Shown here: piece by piece, positions 37,108 through 47,699 of the stretch
Layout of the letters: the number at the start of each line of letters is the position of its first letter
Numbering within the stretch: the stretch's first letter is position 1
NCBI GenBank assembly: GCA_963556255.1
Contig: OY744606.1
Coordinates: 2,263,076-2,327,075, forward strand
Source: Allolobophora icterica
Taxonomy: Eukaryota; Annelida; Clitellata; Crassiclitellata; Lumbricidae
DNA length: 64,000 bases
Direction: 5' to 3'
The notes under the pieces: generated by a model
The model's input: the letters and a program-made list of their open reading frames with translations, nothing else
Database searches by the model: none
What the model was told of the DNA's origin: nothing
Position numbers and translations under genes: made by a program

Positions 37108-38216
37108 CATAGGCGCCGAGTTGGCCCAAATAGTGTGAGTGCCCAAAGAGAGTAAAAGGAATGTTCGCGCGGAAGCGCAAAAAAATTTTTTCACCTTTTT
37201 TGTTACAATGTTATAGACAAATGCTACCAAATACCATGGTTCTCTCCAGTATCAATTCTCAATTCTTTTGTTTAATAATTATAATGTCAAATTAATGTCA
37301 AATTACAAATACCGTGGCTTCTCTTGTCCAGGAATTCTTAACTCCTTCGTTTTATAATTATAATATCTTTATATGTTACAATGATTCACAACTAAATGGC
37401 TTCTCTCTCAAACTCAAGAATTCCTTCCCTAATCCATCTGATCCTCTGCCTTCCAAGCTTTCTCGTCCTCAACGAAACCCTCCGTAGCAACTGCTCTGGC
37501 TCTCCCTGGTCTCTGTGGCAAACCGGACTCGGACCACCAACGGACATCGATCTCTGGACAACCCCTGAGATACGACGCAGCGCTCGTGAATAAGCTGGTG
37601 CTCTGCGCTTGGATTTACAGTGGCGCTTTACAAAATTGGAGATAACGGTTACGATGCATTGTTTCAAAGCATGCCATTCTTTTAGGAGAGTGTCTGACAA
37701 AATTAATTAAATCTTTGACTATATTGATCGTGTCTCTGCATTCTGGAACTCTAGATTTTGCTTTCTGAATGTATAAATTAATTAAGTGAGTTATTTGTAT
37801 AGTGAACACAGAAAACTTTATTTAAACCTCCTTAATTCGACTGTATTCCAGTTATCCCTCCGCACATGGCAGAGGCGTCGTCACACCCTTGTCCTTTGCA
37901 ATTTCCCACTGATAAGTCAAAACCAAGCAAAATATCCTTGGTTATATTGAGACCAGGTAGGTAGCTTATCTGGCATCTTCATCGAATTGACGAAAACAGT
38001 GTGAATGCCCAAAGAGAGTCAAAGCAATTTTCGCGCGTAAGCGCGGGAAATTTTTTTTGGATCTTTTGATAGATAAGTAATGCCAATAGAAAAATAATCT
38101 CTTAAAATGCGTTTTTGCGGGCTGATTTCTGGTGGTGCCCAGGCATAGGTGGGCCTCGCAGGGCCAATTTCTGGTGGTGCTGAGCACTCACGGGCCTCGC
38201 AGAGTCGGCGCCCATG
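37108..38216. mobile_element. hAT-like element, CATRGGCGCCGA family, 1109 bp
   Basis: Ends CATAGGCGCCGAG and GAGTCGGCGCCCATG are inverted. A perfect 8-bp duplication CCTGACGA (37100-37107 and 38217-38224) lies within ORF1. Subterminal words GTGTGAGTGCCCAAAGAGAG and GGTGGTGC...GGGCCTCGCAG recur at the ends of the 60095-63689 element. Its interior carries a family A retroposon copy. No transposase is seen. Confidence 0.92.
37400..37665 (+). mobile_element. Dispersed family A, copy 4, inside the hAT element
   Basis: Carries CCTAATCCATCTGATCCTC, CTCAACGAAACCC, GGACAACCCC, GTGAATAAGCTGGTGCTCTG and a GATAACGGTTACGAT end. It is the longest uninterrupted copy of the four in this window. Confidence 0.7.
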
Positions 38217-38546
38217 CCTGACGACATTACCAACGTCATCATACTAGGGAAAAAACAATGCTATGCCAACTCAATCTTCCACCCCTGCTTTGATTGTTTC
38301 CTTTACCAAAAGAACAGTGAGAGACGCTGTTTTACGCCAACGTCGACACCTCAAGGGAACCAAGGTGGGCATCTCCGAGGACCTCACTCCCATTAATGCC
38401 AACTTCATTGCAACCCACCGGCAGGACCCGAGAATCTATAGGATTTGGTCATGGAACGGGCGTCTCTTTGCAACTGTTGTCGAGGACGGACCAAAGAGAC
38501 TCCTGACCCCATTTCTACCTCTGGCCGACCAATTGCCGGTGAACTA
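38217..38546 (+). pseudogene. LINE ORF1 protein, C-terminal part
   Basis: Resumes the ORF1 frame after the hAT insertion. It contains an RRM-like end (ALIVSFTKRTVRDAVLRQRR), the ISEDLTPINA motif and IWSWNGRLFATV, which are conserved C-terminal-domain blocks of L1-type ORF1p. The stop TAA follows LADQLPVN. Deleting the hAT element and one target copy would restore continuity at the DNA level, except for the shift near 36995. Confidence 0.8.
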
Positions 38547-38569
38547 ACTATGTATCTACTATCTTCCTT

Positions 38570-39180
38570 ATCAGTAGATTTACATTACATTACATTACTA
38601 AGTCATCCCACTACCTTCAACCCAGTGCTAAGATATCTATTGATGCTTTACCCATATATCTTCACACTCATCACAGCTGTTAGTCCACATAAAACCATGG
38701 CTCCTGACGCTGTCTCCATCAGCGATCACAACTTAGATAAGCTCTGTCTCTGCCTACCTGTGCCCATCTCCCCTACCCACCTGCTTGTTGCTAGTCAATT
38801 ATGCAGTTACTGCATCAACAGGCTGCCTTTTTACGATTGTGCTCTCGACACTCCTATTCCTATAATGGTTGACCACTTGGAATCATCTCCTTCCTCACTC
38901 CCCATTCCACTGGAAACACCAACTCTCTGATCAGAAACAACACTACTTATATTGGTCTAGACGACGATATTGACCCAGACACTAACCTCCTTGCTCCTTT
39001 ATCTAACTTTGCCTAAGAATGTGCCAGACTCACATCAGACACCAGATGGGAATCCAGAATCAGCTCTGTGAAACCGCTTTGCTATTACTTGGACAAGGTA
39101 TACGCTGCTCTTGACCAACTTGAAGGATACGCACTAGAAAAATGATGGAGCTACGGCTTCGGAAGCGAGTTCATTAGCAA
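38570..39180 (+). pseudogene. Probable LINE ORF2 start region, decayed
   Basis: Downstream of ORF1, a worn frame includes NTTYIGLDDDIDPDTNLLAP near 38950, then a stop and RLTSDTRWESRISSVKPL. I associate the acidic LDDDIDPD segment with leaders of some invertebrate LINE ORF2 proteins, but from memory only. No endonuclease follows, so ORF2 is lost. Confidence 0.35.
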
Positions 39181-39186
39181 ATTATA

Positions 39187-39630
39187 TTGTTTCCTTATCG
39201 TTTTGTCATCTGCGTTGTGGTGTGGTATGGTGTCTTGTTCCAAATCAATAAGACGAGTGAAATGATGAAGGTGTCAGAGTTTGCAATTGATACGCTGGAA
39301 CGTGAACAATGTTCGATGCAGACTTCTAACAGAGATATCGTGACATTTCTACTTGAATCTGCTACTACAAGTGCATGGGAAATTGAAGGAGATATGGATG
39401 TGAGCATCACTTTCCCTGAAACGAAAAACCGGCACAGAAAAGCCCATGTTGACTACGAATGTACAGACGAAACGGATAAATATACACCCGAGTTACGGTT
39501 TCAGCAGCAGATCAAGGACTGGAACGGCAATTTTGTGTTTCTCTGTCGTTCCAATACTCCCATCAAACTGCACGACACAGATCAGCTGCAAAACAGTGTG
39601 TTTACTTCTACGAGAAGATGGGAGACGTAG
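39187..39630 (+). CDS. Orphan open reading frame, 147 aa, unrecognised
   Basis: The longest uninterrupted non-repetitive frame in its vicinity. It starts with a hydrophobic stretch (YRFVICVVVWYGVLFQ) like a signal anchor, then polar sequence with WEIEGDMDVSITFPE, a few cysteines and NFVFLCRSNTPIKLHDTD. The stop is TAG at 39628-39630. No family recognised. It could be an exon, a decayed LINE piece, or chance. No clear splice sites bracket it. Confidence 0.3.
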   Translation: MFPYRFVICVVVWYGVLFQINKTSEMMKVSEFAIDTLEREQCSMQTSNRDIVTFLLESATTSAWEIEGDMDVSITFPETKNRHRKAHVDYECTDETDKYTPELRFQQQIKDWNGNFVFLCRSNTPIKLHDTDQLQNSVFTSTRRWET

Positions 39631-39899
39631 ACCCAAATCAACTTCTAATGGAGCTTTCAAATTTTTGTTATTTGAAGAAACAGTCATCCGACAGGAGCGC
39701 GAGACTTTCTATATACTGCAACAGTAGGCCTATCTTTACGTGAATGAACTATTTTGTCACCCACACTTAGAACAACAGACGAGATGAAAAGGCCCAAAGC
39801 AAAGCATACACAAAGGCGCTGTGGAATGCGGAATAGTCGAGAATGCACACAGAAGAACCGCTCAGCAATTCTATTAGACTGATGCCAACCGCAAATGTT

Positions 39900-40250
39900 T
39901 AACGCAGCAGCCTCTTATCCCGTGACTTACGCCCCCGAATCCACACCCAGTCAGTAAACGAGGAGTCTTACCCGTACCCGTGTGTTGACGGGAGATTCCC
40001 TTTCGTCTGTTCGAGATGGTTTTTTATCCTCTGGATTCGTCTGAGTCAGGTTTCCATCAGCTTCCTGGAGGAGCGCAGTTTTGTTGGAGTTCATTGATGC
40101 GTGACGTTTGCCTCGAACGCGGTTGGTGGTTGTCGCTATGCTTCGTTGCTTTCGGACCGGATCGTGCCACGTGCTGTCGTGTCGCCGACCTTGTATTGCG
40201 TTGTCGTGTTAAATGGAGCTCGGTGTTTGTGTGAAATGGATATAATTATA
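39900..40250 (+). repeat. Repeat segment shared with 59735-59870 and 63698-63790
   Basis: AACGCAGCAGCCTCTTATCC, CAGTCAGTAAACGAGGAGTC, TTACCCGTNNNCGTGTTGAC and CTTCCTGNAGGAGCGCAG occur in the same order at 59.73-60.09 kb and, after the 3.6-kb hAT insertion there, at 63.70 kb. It looks like the 5' region of a mobile element, class unknown. Confidence 0.6.
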
Positions 40251-40499
40251 TGGTACTCCTTTCGAAGTCAGTCTTTCTTCTATGTGGTTAAAGTGTTCGC
40301 CTTTAAATGGGGCTCGTTGTTTTGGGTGAAATGGATATATGGTACTCCTTTCGAGGGCAATGTCTTCCTTTTGTTTATCTTTTCGAAGTTAAGTTGTTCG
40401 GTGCTCATTTTTTAAATTATTTTTTCAATTTTGTTTTGGTGAGAGTGACCGTTGATTGGACTTTCTTTATGTGATTGTCATGTCTTTTTTATTATTATT

Positions 40500-40745
40500 T
40501 TTTCCGGTGTTATTTCTTGACCGATGGCTGGAACTTCTAAAGAAACCGTCGTATGATTGTCAGTGGCAGAAGTACTGTGTTCGTCTCTCTTTGCATTGTA
40601 TGCTCTCAGGTCTCAGCAGATCTGAAAGATCCCTGTCAGCATAACTGATGGATGGACTTTCTACAGAAACCTTTGTGTGATTGTCAGAGGCAGAGGTTCT
40701 GTGTGCATCTGCCTTGCATTGTATGCTTTCAGATGTGAGCAGATG
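40500..40745 (+). repeat. Two-unit tandem repeat of about 130 bp
   Basis: ATGGCTGGAACTTCTAAAGA and ATGGATGGACTTTCTACAGA begin two units. Both contain GATTGTCAGNGGCAGAAG and TTGCATTGTATGCT. Downstream, a short GCAGGTCC(A/T) word repeats near 40840-40880. Confidence 0.8.
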
Positions 40746-42066
40746 TTGGTTGCTGGAATTCGGTAAGCCTCTGGTCTTGGATGATGCTTTAGCGTCTGGG
40801 TGTTGCTGGGCATATCCCTTTTATCCAGGTTATAGATTAGCAGGTCCACGTGGTCCAGGATATGCATTGGCAGGTCCTTTGGTCCAGCGTAGGGATGTAC
40901 AGGCCCAGTCAGACAGGATATATATCGGCAGGTTGCTGTGACCCTGGCTGTTGACGGATGAATCCAATTGTGCCAGGGTGTTTCTGGTCAATTCCATTAT
41001 GTACAGGCTGTTGGATCAGTGCACTGCCTTCTACCGTTTGATATTGCCTGATGGTAGTCAGATCTATCACCCAAATGAACTGGTTGTTCATTCTGCTTCA
41101 GTCTGGACCCAGTGTAGATCTGTTGCTCATTGGAAATCACACCCTGTATAAGTACAAAACAGTAGCCTATCATCATCATTATCATCAATATTATTACTAT
41201 ATTAAGTTGTTGTTGCTGTTATCATTTTATTACTGTTATTGATACTATAATCATCTGATCTTCAGTGAACATAAAATGAATGTATGTCACATGCGCTTCT
41301 CTGCATTAAAGTGATTGTTCTGCACAGCAAGTACCCAATGGGTCTCATTTCTTAAGCTGCCGAAACCTTGATACACGCAGCCTGCAGTTTGCAAGGAGAA
41401 TGGAGACTCGGATCAATCCTGCATTTCCCATTCAGAATGCTTCCAACTGCATGTTGCTTCTCCCCACACAAACACAAATCACAAGCTATACACACAGCAA
41501 GTTCAAATACTTCACTAACAAACAAAGCATTAAATACATGTATTTCCTTTGTTAAATTAGGTTTACCAAGGATATTTAAATGAAATTTCAGTTTACCATT
41601 CGTTGCTGGCGTTGACTCGGAACTTTCTCCTTCCTGCAGTTTGCAAGGGGAATGGAGCAAATGGAATAAGCCTTTTCAATGTAGGCTTCATATTCACACT
41701 TAAAAACAAAATCAGCAATTTAATGCCAAAAAAGTAAACAAAGAAAAAAGTGTAAATAATATGTGATCCTTACATAGTAATTATAATAATTAATAAATAA
41801 TAAATAAATATAATAATAATTAATAATTAATTCATAAGTACTCTTCTGGAAAATGCCTCGACTCTTGGCTAGATTTTGGTACACCAACAACTGAAAATCT
41901 GAGGATAAATATTAGACTAGCTACTAGGCATTTTATTTATTATTATTTCTCATATTAATACAGCATAAAGATTAATGGTGCTAAGAATGTTTGTGCATCT
42001 GTGTGTGAACAGCACAAATACACATAACAAAAAGTCAGATCCAAAATATTACGTTGTCCAATTTAC

Positions 42067-42537
42067 CTTCAGAGTTCGTAGCTTTTCTGTTCTTTCTGTA
42101 AATCGAGCTGCGTGCTCACTGATTCGGTCAAGGTCTCCGAGCAGTTGCTCACTCCGCTTCTGACTTCGCTCCTCATCTTCACAGAGTTTCTTCCAGTAGT
42201 TCTGGAGCTGTGATCGAGCTGCGTGCTCACTGATTCGATTAAGGTCTCTGAGCAGTTGCTCATTCCGCTTCGGACTTCGCTTCTCATCTTCACAGTTTCT
42301 TCCAGTAGTTTTGGAGTTGTGATCGAGCTGCACTGATTCGGTCAAGGTCTCCGAGCAGTTGCACACTCCGTTTCTGACTTCGCTTCTCATCTTCACAGAG
42401 TTTCTTCCAGTAGTTCTGGAGCTGTGATCGAGCTGCGTGCTCACTTATTCGATTAAGGTCTCTGAGCAGTTGCTCATTCCGCTTCGGACTTCACTTCTCA
42501 TCTTCACAGAGTTTCTTCCAGTAGTTCTGGAGTTGCG
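42067..42537 (-). pseudogene. KIZ: Kizuna-like coiled-coil exon, expanded to four tandem 111-bp units
   Basis: Minus-strand exon-like block with acceptor TTGAGAGTAG (42538-42547) and donor AAG|GTAAAT (42061-42066). The last unit reads LQNYWKKLCEDEERSQ, DLDRISEHAARFTE and RTEKLRTLK. I recognise this as the conserved N-terminal coiled-coil block of Kizuna (PLK1S1), a PLK1 substrate that stabilises centrosomes (pattern NY.K..CE.E, then F...TEKL..LK). The block is one unit of 37 residues repeated four times. Unit 1 has TGA for an arginine codon. Unit 3 lacks two bases at its start and unit 2 lacks six in-frame bases. Only unit 4 is clean. Splicing into the internal AG before unit 4 could give a normal exon; otherwise it is a pseudogene. 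Flanking KIZ exons were not identified. A 37-nt frame at 41597-41633 with AG/GT borders is a weak candidate for the next one. Confidence 0.6.
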
Positions 42538-43173
42538 CTACTCTCAATGCAAGTCTGACCGAGGATAGAACAGAACACAGAGCTATGCAATACAAAATAC
42601 AGTTAATGTGACATAAAACTCATGCAGTATGTCAGATTTTACTTTAAGAAGCATTGCAACACATACGAAAAATTTTGCATATTGAATAGTCAAATGCTCA
42701 CATGCAAATTTTTATCAATTGTAAATTGTACAAATGTATCTCTATATATTAGGATGGCCCTTATACTTCATTAAAAAAATTTGTAACTCTCAACCTTTCA
42801 AATGGTTTCATTTCAGTAAAAACACTTCATGTAAAATAAAAATCTTTGCTATATATGACCTTGAGAGGTTCTTAAAAGGCACTACATAAATAGCCAGATA
42901 CAAACATACAAACATACATACATACAAACATACATACATAAATATAGGATAAAGTGCAAACCTAATCCTGTCACCTACCTAGAGGCATTTCCATCCAACA
43001 CTGAAGACAACATGGCCAGTGGAGCTACTTTTGTCAGGGTTCCAATATCATAATATAAGCAGTGTCTTTTGTTAGCTGTGCCACCAGATTTCTTGTATAG
43101 GATGTGTGCCATCCCTAACTTTGTGTATTGATGTACCGATCAAACTAAGCCAAAAAGTATCTTCAATTACCTA

Positions 43174-43647
43174 TTAGCTTTTCTTTCGCTCGAGGAAAGA
43201 TGGGAATTCATTCTTTCTCTCAAGACTTGTTGAAGGCATGAATCCATTCAACTCTGGACCAGAAAGAGAATGAGATGGGCTCGTTTGCATCGTGTGGTGA
43301 TGGTTGCTCGCTGCGGGCTGGTTTCTTGGAAATGAAGTAATTTCCTTAGGGCTGACTTTCTTGAACAGAAGACTGTGGTTTCCCTTCTTTTCCTGTAAAC
43401 GTGTCAAAGGCATGAATTCACTCAACTCTGGACCAGAAAGAGATGGACTCTTTTGCATCGTGTGGTGATGGTTGCTGGCCACGGGCTGGTTTCTTGGAAC
43501 TTAAGTCATTTCTTTAGGCTTGGTTCCTTGAACAGACGAACACTGGTTGCCCGAAATAGAAGCTATTGGCCGTGTTGTTCCATGCATATCAGACTCAAAA
43601 TTCTGACATTCTGAATGATACGCTGCTGCTACGTCATCTTCGCTGGC
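43174..43647 (-). pseudogene. Minus-strand exon-like frame with one stop, last exon candidate
   Basis: It starts after the acceptor AAATGTTTAG (43648 onward) with ASEDDVAAAYHSECQNFESD and stays open to a terminal TAA at 43174-43176, except for one TAA near 43495. It is polar and Ser/Pro/His-rich, as in disordered scaffold proteins. The second half is an internal duplication of about 170 bp (PRNQPVASNHHHTMQKSPS and PRNQPAASNHHHTMQTSPS). The second copy has TCA where the first has the stop, which points to a nonsense mutation of a coding unit. No family recognised. KIZ linkage is possible only by proximity. Confidence 0.45.
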
Positions 43648-44477
43648 CTAAACATTTAATCACTTTTACATTTCCTACAAAATTTAATAGTGCATGAAGA
43701 GCACAAAATGCCAAGGTTATGTCTAAAATAATAATTGTAAACTTTGTATTCACTGACCCAAAAGAATCTAAGCGCCAATATAATGTCTACAATATAATAA
43801 AGATAAACTCTGTAATATTCAGTGACCCAAAAATCTAAGTCATGGGAAGAAGACCAGTCATCAGATTTCTCATGAAAACGTAAACATCACGAAATAAATT
43901 GATAGTAGTTGCAGCATAATGTGGATTATTCTACGTGAACTTTAAATGCATAGCTTTCAATTCATGCTACAAAAAATGGCAGAAGTTACATGATCAAAAA
44001 CGATTTCATGTGTCACTGGTTTTTCTCAGCTGTCCGATCAAAGCTTAGGAGTAATTTTGACTGGTTAGAAATGAGCTAAAACCCATTAAAAACAACTTAT
44101 AAGGCATTGCAATATACCTGATATGTTTCCTCAGGCACCTCTATTTCTAAGTTTAGCACTAACAGTTTATATAAGTTTGCAGTCTTGGAATAACTTGAAA
44201 ATTCTAAGTAAAAAGTATCTTATTTGCTCATGATATCATATCAATCATTCATTCATGCATTAAAAAATTAATAATAATTGTAAAAAGTCTCATGACCCCT
44301 TTCTAAGTGTTTAGCAACCATTATTTACAGTTATCACAAAATATCACAATGAAAACTGAATTTGACTTACAGGCTACGTTGAGTAATCAGATCTCTGAAA
44401 TCCAGTAGACATTTAGCGTGCCATTCAATTTGAGGATCAAGTCAGGATTTGACGGGTGACAGAGCCTGTCGCTTTAC

Positions 44478-44587
44478 GGATCAAGACCCTTGTGAGCAGT
44501 TGCCAACTTGAACAGTTCTGACAGAAGGACTTGCAGCTTAACACGCATCCGGTATTTCTGATTGTTCGGCAGACTGACAATCAGTCG
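44478..44587 (-). CDS. Candidate exon, unrecognised
   Basis: A minus-strand frame with acceptor CTTACATCACCCAG and donor CC|GTAAAG encodes 36 residues: RLIVSLPNNQKYRMRVK then LQVLLSELFKLATAHKGLDP. It is amphipathic-helical in character and ends exactly where the stop would overlap the donor (TAA within GTAAAG), as expected for a true exon edge. The product is unknown. Confidence 0.35.
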
Positions 44588-44599
44588 CTGGGTGATGTA

Positions 44600-45190
44600 A
44601 GACAAAATGCAACATTACAATTTTGGTTTGAAAAACAGAGTTCTCTGTGATGCACAACAAAAACAAGAACACATTTGATCTGAATTCCAAATTCATATTC
44701 TTGTTCTTCTTCCTTAGGCAGACGCTTCAACAATGAAGCAGCATTGTACCACAAATAAACTCCTCAGGATGTTCTTATGGTTAGAAATGCTACCCTTTAT
44801 CAACACTTAAAACTCTTTTGCCTGTGGGGATGGGCTGGAAGTGAATGCATATGAGGAGACATTTTGAAGAAGTGCTGCACGAATGCTCTGAATGAATTAC
44901 AGAATTCCATATTCAGAAGAATTTTAAATGTAGTCCTGTGGAGTTCCTACGAGTATTTTAAGTTAACCTTTTCACAAACTTCAATTAAAATTTACCAATA
45001 TATTAACCACTTGCTGATGGCATAGATGGTTTGCCTGATACAAATTTAATTCATTTTTTAAAGTATAAACTTATCTTGAACTTGGTCAAGAAGAATTCAG
45101 ACTTCATGAAGTGGAAAACCATATCAACTTAAATGAAACTGCTATTTTCTTACTTCAAAACAGCATCTGAGTTGACGATTTGAGGACTTG
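44600..45190. other. Unannotated spacer
   Basis: No recognised coding or repeat structure. Possible intron. Confidence 0.4.
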
Positions 45191-45194
45191 AGTT

Positions 45195-46960
45195 TGTTGT
45201 TCTCTAATTCTGGGTCTGATCTGCTCTGTGGCTGACTGCCAACTGCTGTTTTCCACGAATACCTCCAACTAGTGCTCTTGCTGGGGTGATAATTTGACTG
45301 TCTTTCGCTAATTTTTTTTTATAGAACCAGCTTAACTGGTGCTGGCTTAGCGATGAGACTCTCGTCTGCTCTTTGGCCGACTCCTAACTGCTGTCTTCCA
45401 TGAATACCTCCAACTTGTGCTCTTGCTGGGGTGATAATTTGACTGTCCTTCGCTAATTTTTTTGATTATAACCAGCTTAACTTGTGCTGGCTTAGCGATG
45501 ACATAATCTCGTCTGCTCCTTGGCTGACTGCCAACAGCTGTCTTCCACGAATACCAAATTGTGTTCCTGCTGGAGTGACAATTTGGCTGTCTTTTGCTAA
45601 TTTGTTTCAGAACCAGCTTAACTGTACTGGCTTAGCGATGACAGAATCTCGTCTGCTCTTTGGCTGACTGCCAACTGCTGTCTTCCATGAATACCTCCAA
45701 CTTGTGCTCCTGGTGGAGTGATGATTTGAATGTATTTCACTAATTTTTTTTAGAACCAGCTTAACTGTACTGGCTTAGCGATGACAGAATCTCGTCTGCT
45801 CTTTGGCTGACTGCCAACTGCTGTCTTCCATGAATACCTCCAAATTGTGCTCCTGGTGGAGTGATGATTTGAATGTATTTCACTAATTTTTTTTAGAACC
45901 AGCTTAACTGTACTGGCTTAGCGATGACAGAATCTCGTCTGCTCTTTGGCTGACTGCCAACTGCTGTCTTCCATGAATACCTCCAAATTGTGCTCCTGGT
46001 GGAGTGATGATTTGAATGTATTTCACTAATTTTTTTTAGAACCAGCTTAACTGTACTGGCTTAGCGATGACAGAATCTCGTCTGCTCTTTGGCTGACTGC
46101 CAACTGCTGTCTTCCATGAATACCTCCAAATTGTGCTCCTGGTGGAGTGATGATTTGAATGTATTTCACTAATTTTTTTTAGAACCAGCTTAACTGTACT
46201 GGCTTAGCGATGACAGAATCTCGTCTGCTCTTTGGCTGACTGCCAACTGCTGTCTTCCATGAATACCTCCAAATTGTGCTCCTGGTGGAGTGATGATTTG
46301 AATGTATTTCACTAATTTTTTTTAGAACCAGCTTAACTGTACTGGCTTAGCGATGACAGAATCCCGTCTGCTCTTTGGCTGACTGCCAACAGCTGTCTTC
46401 CACGAATACCAAATTGTGCTCCTGCTCGAGTGATGATTTGCTGTCCTTCGCTAATTTTTTTAAGAACCAGCTTAACTTGTGCTGGTTTAGCTATGACTGA
46501 ATTTCGTCCACGAATACCTTCAAATTGTGCTTCTGCTGGGGTGTGATTTGACTGTCTTTCGCTAATTTTTTTTTAGAACCAGCTTAACTGTGCTGGCTTA
46601 GCGATGACAGAATCACGTCTGCTCTTTGGCTGACAGCGAACTGCTGTCTTCCACGAATACCTCCAAATTGTGTTTCTGCTGGGGTGTGATTTGACTGTCT
46701 TTCGCTAATTTTTTTTTTAGAACCAGCTTAACTGTGCTGGCTTAGCGATGACAGAATCTTGTCTGCTCTTTGGCTGACAGTGAACTGCTGTCTTCCGCGA
46801 ATACCTCCAAATTGTGCTCCTGCTGGGGTGATGATTTGACTGTCTTTCGCTAATTTTTTTTTAGAACCAGTTTAACTTGTTCTGGCTTAACGATGACAGA
46901 ATCTTGTCTGCTCTGTGGTTGACTGGCTAACTGCCATCTCCAATGAACACAGACTGTGCT
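45195..46960. repeat. 143-bp minisatellite, about 12 units
   Basis: The unit carries TTTTTTTAGAACCAGCTTAA, GGCTTAGCGATGACAGAATC, CTTTGGCTGACTGCCAACTG and CTTCCATGAATACCTCC. Five central units (about 45617-46330) are nearly identical, so amplification was recent, while the edges are diverged. On the minus strand each unit has an exon-like stretch after a CACCAG acceptor (AQFGGIHGRQQLAVSQRADE). On the plus strand each has a polypyrimidine-AG acceptor. Coding use is unproven. Confidence 0.93.
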
Positions 46961-47465
46961 CCGCTGGCTAAGTCACAGCTGTCCACTGTCTTTATCAACT
47001 GGTCCATCATTGGCTTACTATAATAAACGATAACATATCAAACAAATCAGCAAGAATAGATTAACCCACCATCAACAAATTCGCAGCACAATATTACTAC
47101 GATATTTGCCATCAATCCACCAATTTTAAATTGAAATCATAAAATTTTGACAATCGACTTTCAAAGATTAATTAGTCTTAATTAATTCGATCATGGAACA
47201 AAATTACTTCTCAGTAGTTTTTTTTTAAAATACACATAATATGTATTCATAGCAAATACATACATAATTCATATATAGATGAATAACTTCCAACTCAAGT
47301 ATACTAACCTTTTATATAATATACTAAATAAATATGAGATTTTTACGATGTGTGTTATAATGGCAATTTACATGACATTACAAACATTTTTATTTAAATG
47401 AAATACATTAATTAGTCATAATATTATAGTAAACATATAAAAAGGATAAGATACAAAGGGGGATA
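46961..47465. other. AT-rich spacer with minus-strand AATAAA
   Basis: Contains TTTATT near 47389 (AATAAA on the minus strand), a possible poly(A) signal for a minus-strand gene ending upstream of it. Otherwise featureless. Confidence 0.35.
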
Positions 47466-47543
47466 AAGAACTAGACCATTGTACTGGTTTGCAGAAGCAC
47501 CTGTTTCACCTTCTGTACAGATAAAAATCAGTAATTGCATAAC

Positions 47544-47650
47544 CAAATGAAGAGAACATGACTTGGGAAAGACAACACAAGAGCATCTAGCTCCATGAAA
47601 TATGAAGGAGAGTCACCCGTCAAGTAGCTGATGGTTTCCAATAACTGCTC
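47544..47650 (-). CDS. Candidate exon, unrecognised
   Basis: The acceptor CTAATCCGTAG precedes EQLLETISYLTGDSPSYFME and LDALVLSFPSHVLFI, with a GTTATG donor. A following 42-nt frame (47471-47512) has an acceptor (CTGTACAG) and ends in TAG, but the phases of the two do not join cleanly. Family unknown. Weakly supported. Confidence 0.25.
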
Positions 47651-47699
47651 CTACGGATTAGAATTTGAAAGTGGTGCGCATGAAAAATAGAACAGATAT

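Noticed and set aside
41352..41660. 102-codon minus frame
   Set aside because: It contains a short repeated word (HSPCKLQ from a duplicated TTTGCAAG segment) and no recognisable domain. Only the 37-nt piece at 41597-41633 has splice-like borders.
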